Both the position numbers and the translations under genes were made by a program. This document shows, piece by piece, positions 62,166 to 64,000 of a stretch of DNA of 64,000 nucleotides; the first letter of the stretch is position 1, and each line of letters opens with the position of its first letter. The notes under the pieces were generated by a model. It ran no database searches and was not told the DNA's origin. It was given only the letters and a program-made list of their open reading frames with translations. Source of the DNA: Protopterus annectens (lineage: Eukaryota; Chordata; Ceratodontiformes; Protopteridae); the NCBI RefSeq assembly GCF_019279795.1, contig NC_056725.1, positions 1,609,416,054 through 1,609,480,053 on the forward strand. The letters run 5' to 3'.

Positions 62166-63030
62166 ATAATGTTTCATTGTTTGCTCAAGATCACTAATAA
62201 TCAGCTTTGGTAAAATGAGAAATAATCTCAATAAGACTGAAGTAAAATGTAGAGAAACAGCAGCTATCTCGGGTATGTTGAACCTGTGATATTCAGTGAG
62301 TTAAGCATTGGAAATTGTTATGTTTCAGGAAATGATTTTCATGATCTTTCTCATAATTGTTTCAATGCATGAGCAACAAAACAAAAATAATTTGATGATG
62401 ATGATTTATTAAGTAATCATAACTAATCAGAATCCAGGTTTTACTATTTTGCTTAATTCTTTATTATATAGTGCTCTGCTCCCTACCAATATACATATTG
62501 TTATAGAAATTATATGCGGTAAGGATGTGAGATATGCTGATATACATACTCATGCTGTTTTTTTTTTGTCATGAGCTTGAAATCACATGAAATCTGAATA
62601 ATCAAATAAGCCTACTCTGCATCCATGTAGTTCTACTATTATATGATGTTTAAAGGTTTTTTTAAAATAACTTTCCCTTTCTTAAGTTTTATGCATTGTG
62701 ATACCGCTTGCTTGTTTCTAAAGATTCCTTTAATTCTATAATACAGGTAGACATGCTTTGTAACTAAGATAATAAATTGATTGAAATGAAAAAAACATGT
62801 CTAAACCTGAAGGGAAAATGAAGCTTCATCCAATAAATATAGTAATACACAAGTGTGTGGCCAAGAAATACAGGAAATATGAGTGTGTCAGATTCTAATT
62901 TATATCTCATAAGTAAACTAGAAATTGTAGACTTCGGATTTAAAATATTTGACTTTAGGGGCATGCTGTAAGATGAAAAAGTATTTTGAAATAGTGGTAA
63001 TCATATGCTCAATGTAAGAAAAAAATAAAT

Positions 63031-63130
63031 ATAGGTTCACAGGCAACTACTAGGCTAGCTGCACTGTGGGTCATTTTAAGCCTAGCCACTTTCCCTTTTT
63101 ATGCTGGAATTAACTTATCCCATTTGGTTT
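63031..63130 (-). mobile_element. Short 3' tail fragment of CR1 or SINE-C
   Basis: On the minus strand: AGTGGCTAGGCTTAAAATGA, then GCAGCTAGCCTAGTAGTTGCC and GTGAACC. The GGCTTAAAATG.CC segment is closer to the SINE-C tail than to the CR1 copies, but the two are related. Confidence 0.5.
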
Positions 63131-63267
63131 GAGAATGGCCTTATCTATCCCATGGTTGATAATTGTATATTACTCCTAAAGATAATTAGGATAATAAAAT
63201 AAATAATTTGAGGGGACCCATATATGGAAAAAAGCATTTAGGAACTACCTCTGTCCATTACTTGTTC

Positions 63268-64000
63268 ATAGGTTCATAGGTCTTTACTAGGCAACAATCA
63301 CAAGGGCCTTTTTAAGCCTAGCCATGCATCCCAAATTTCTGACATGTTCTGGTAATCTTGATAAGTGTAAGCAAAGGCTTGGGAGATTAACAATTTACAG
63401 GGTGCCTGTGTCCATTAGAGACATAAGAACCAAGCCAGGCTGTTCCCCATCCTGTTGTCCAAATTGCACTTGAATTGGGTTAGGGTGGAACTCTGCTTCA
63501 CACGGATGGAGAGCCTGTTATAAAGATGGGGTAGCTTCTGGGATACATACCTGTCTCTCAAGAAGGTCCTAATTATATCATAGGCAGTTTTTAAGTCTTT
63601 TGAATGGGTAGCTCTAGTGCTGTTTGTTTTGTAGATATGCAGGAGGTCCATCAGTGTAGGGTCTGACAATATCCTGTATGCCAGGCATAGATCTCCCCTC
63701 AACAACCTGTAGGACACAGAATACAAGAATAAGACCTTGAGGTGGTCTGCATAGGACATTTTACTTATGCCCTGTATTCTTTTAGTGAGGAACCTCTGTG
63801 GACATTCCAGTTGTTGGATATGCCTGGTTAGGTACATACCACAGGGGGCATTGTACTCAATGATAGGTCTGATGAATGCTGAATACAGTGGAACAATGAC
63901 TTCCTTGGACTTAGATGCCATACCTTTGTTTTAAATTGTGCAACATAGAATGATTTCCTCATCACTGTAGAAACATAATGGTCAAAGGGTATATTACTGT
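63268..64000 (-). mobile_element. CR1-like LINE (copy 10), 3' part, continues beyond window
   Basis: The 3' terminus AGGTTCATAGG at 63268-63278 is followed by the UTR. A 168-codon minus-strand frame (63921-63415) carries KEVIVPLYSAFIRPIIEYN, MYLTRHIQQLECPQRFL, YRLLRGDLCLAYRILSDP and LRDRYVSQKLPHLYNRL. These are the same C-terminal ORF2 blocks as in the other copies. One of the less damaged C-termini here. It lies in antisense orientation within the putative channel intron. Confidence 0.85.

Larger units (their letters stand above)
59946..63030 (+). other. Putative intron 1 of the calcium channel gene
   Basis: Non-coding AT-rich DNA. It contains a short local duplication (59974-60014 and 60058-60099), a (CA)n array and a 22-bp minisatellite, listed separately. 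No exon was recognised. Confidence 0.6.

Overview
This window looks like non-coding DNA from a large, repeat-rich vertebrate genome. There are no operons or prokaryotic signals. The content is mostly decayed retroelements (CR1-like, L2-like and RTE-like LINEs, a DIRS element, a Ty3/gypsy-type element, a Penelope-like element), tRNA-derived SINEs of V-SINE/DANA type, MITEs, long (CA)n/(TA)n arrays and AT-rich spacer. DIRS elements, V-SINE-like SINEs and esterase-type CR1 LINEs together suggest a lungfish, amphibian or basal fish rather than a mammal or bird. A lungfish is my favoured guess, but the sequence alone does not settle it.

The only host gene I can support is near the right end, on the + strand: the first coding exon of a T-type voltage-gated calcium channel alpha-1 subunit, most like CACNA1I (about 59649-59936). 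It has an acceptor-like site just upstream of the ATG. It ends in the middle of the conserved CNP(W) segment at a sequence, ATATCCTTT, that matches the donor consensus of a U12-type AT-AC intron. Everything to its right would be intron 1. The DIRS element would lie in the 5' flank or in a 5' UTR intron.

Layout: 0.56-1.1 kb is a 29-bp minisatellite with a 145-bp higher-order period. 1.8-3.1 kb is a decayed CR1 (-). 3.5-4.74 kb is an RTE-like LINE (+). 4.74 to about 9.8 kb is a gypsy-type LTR-retrotransposon relic (-) with integrase upstream of reverse transcriptase (Gmr1-like order), split by a CR1 copy and a V-SINE. 10.5-14.3 kb holds TA/CA arrays and two related MITEs. 15.4-18.3 kb is mostly unexplained but contains a Harbinger-like transposase relic (-). 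19-21.1 kb is CR1 (+), followed by a second SINE type. 21.8-23.6 kb is an L2-like LINE (+). 24.4-26.3 kb is CR1 (-) carrying a near-palindromic MITE with an 8-bp target duplication. 28.7-30.3 kb is L2-like (+). 32.9-38.8 kb is a long CR1 (+) with esterase and endonuclease remnants, interrupted by SINEs, an antisense CR1 and a second MITE. 39.2-40.0 kb is a MITE bracketed by (TA)n. 42.2-46.0 kb holds LINE fragments. 48-50.5 kb is very AT-rich and ends in a Penelope-like GIY-YIG relic. 50.6-57.9 kb is a SINE followed by a structurally complete DIRS element.

The DIRS element (50824-57883) has inverted terminal repeats, an internal complementary region exactly complementary to its joined ends, gag, RT/RNase H and tyrosine recombinase. 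It is inactive: gag and RT are frameshifted, and the recombinase is split by an antisense CR1 fragment flanked by AGT on both sides. All translations and alignments were made by eye; boundaries without a target-site duplication are approximate.
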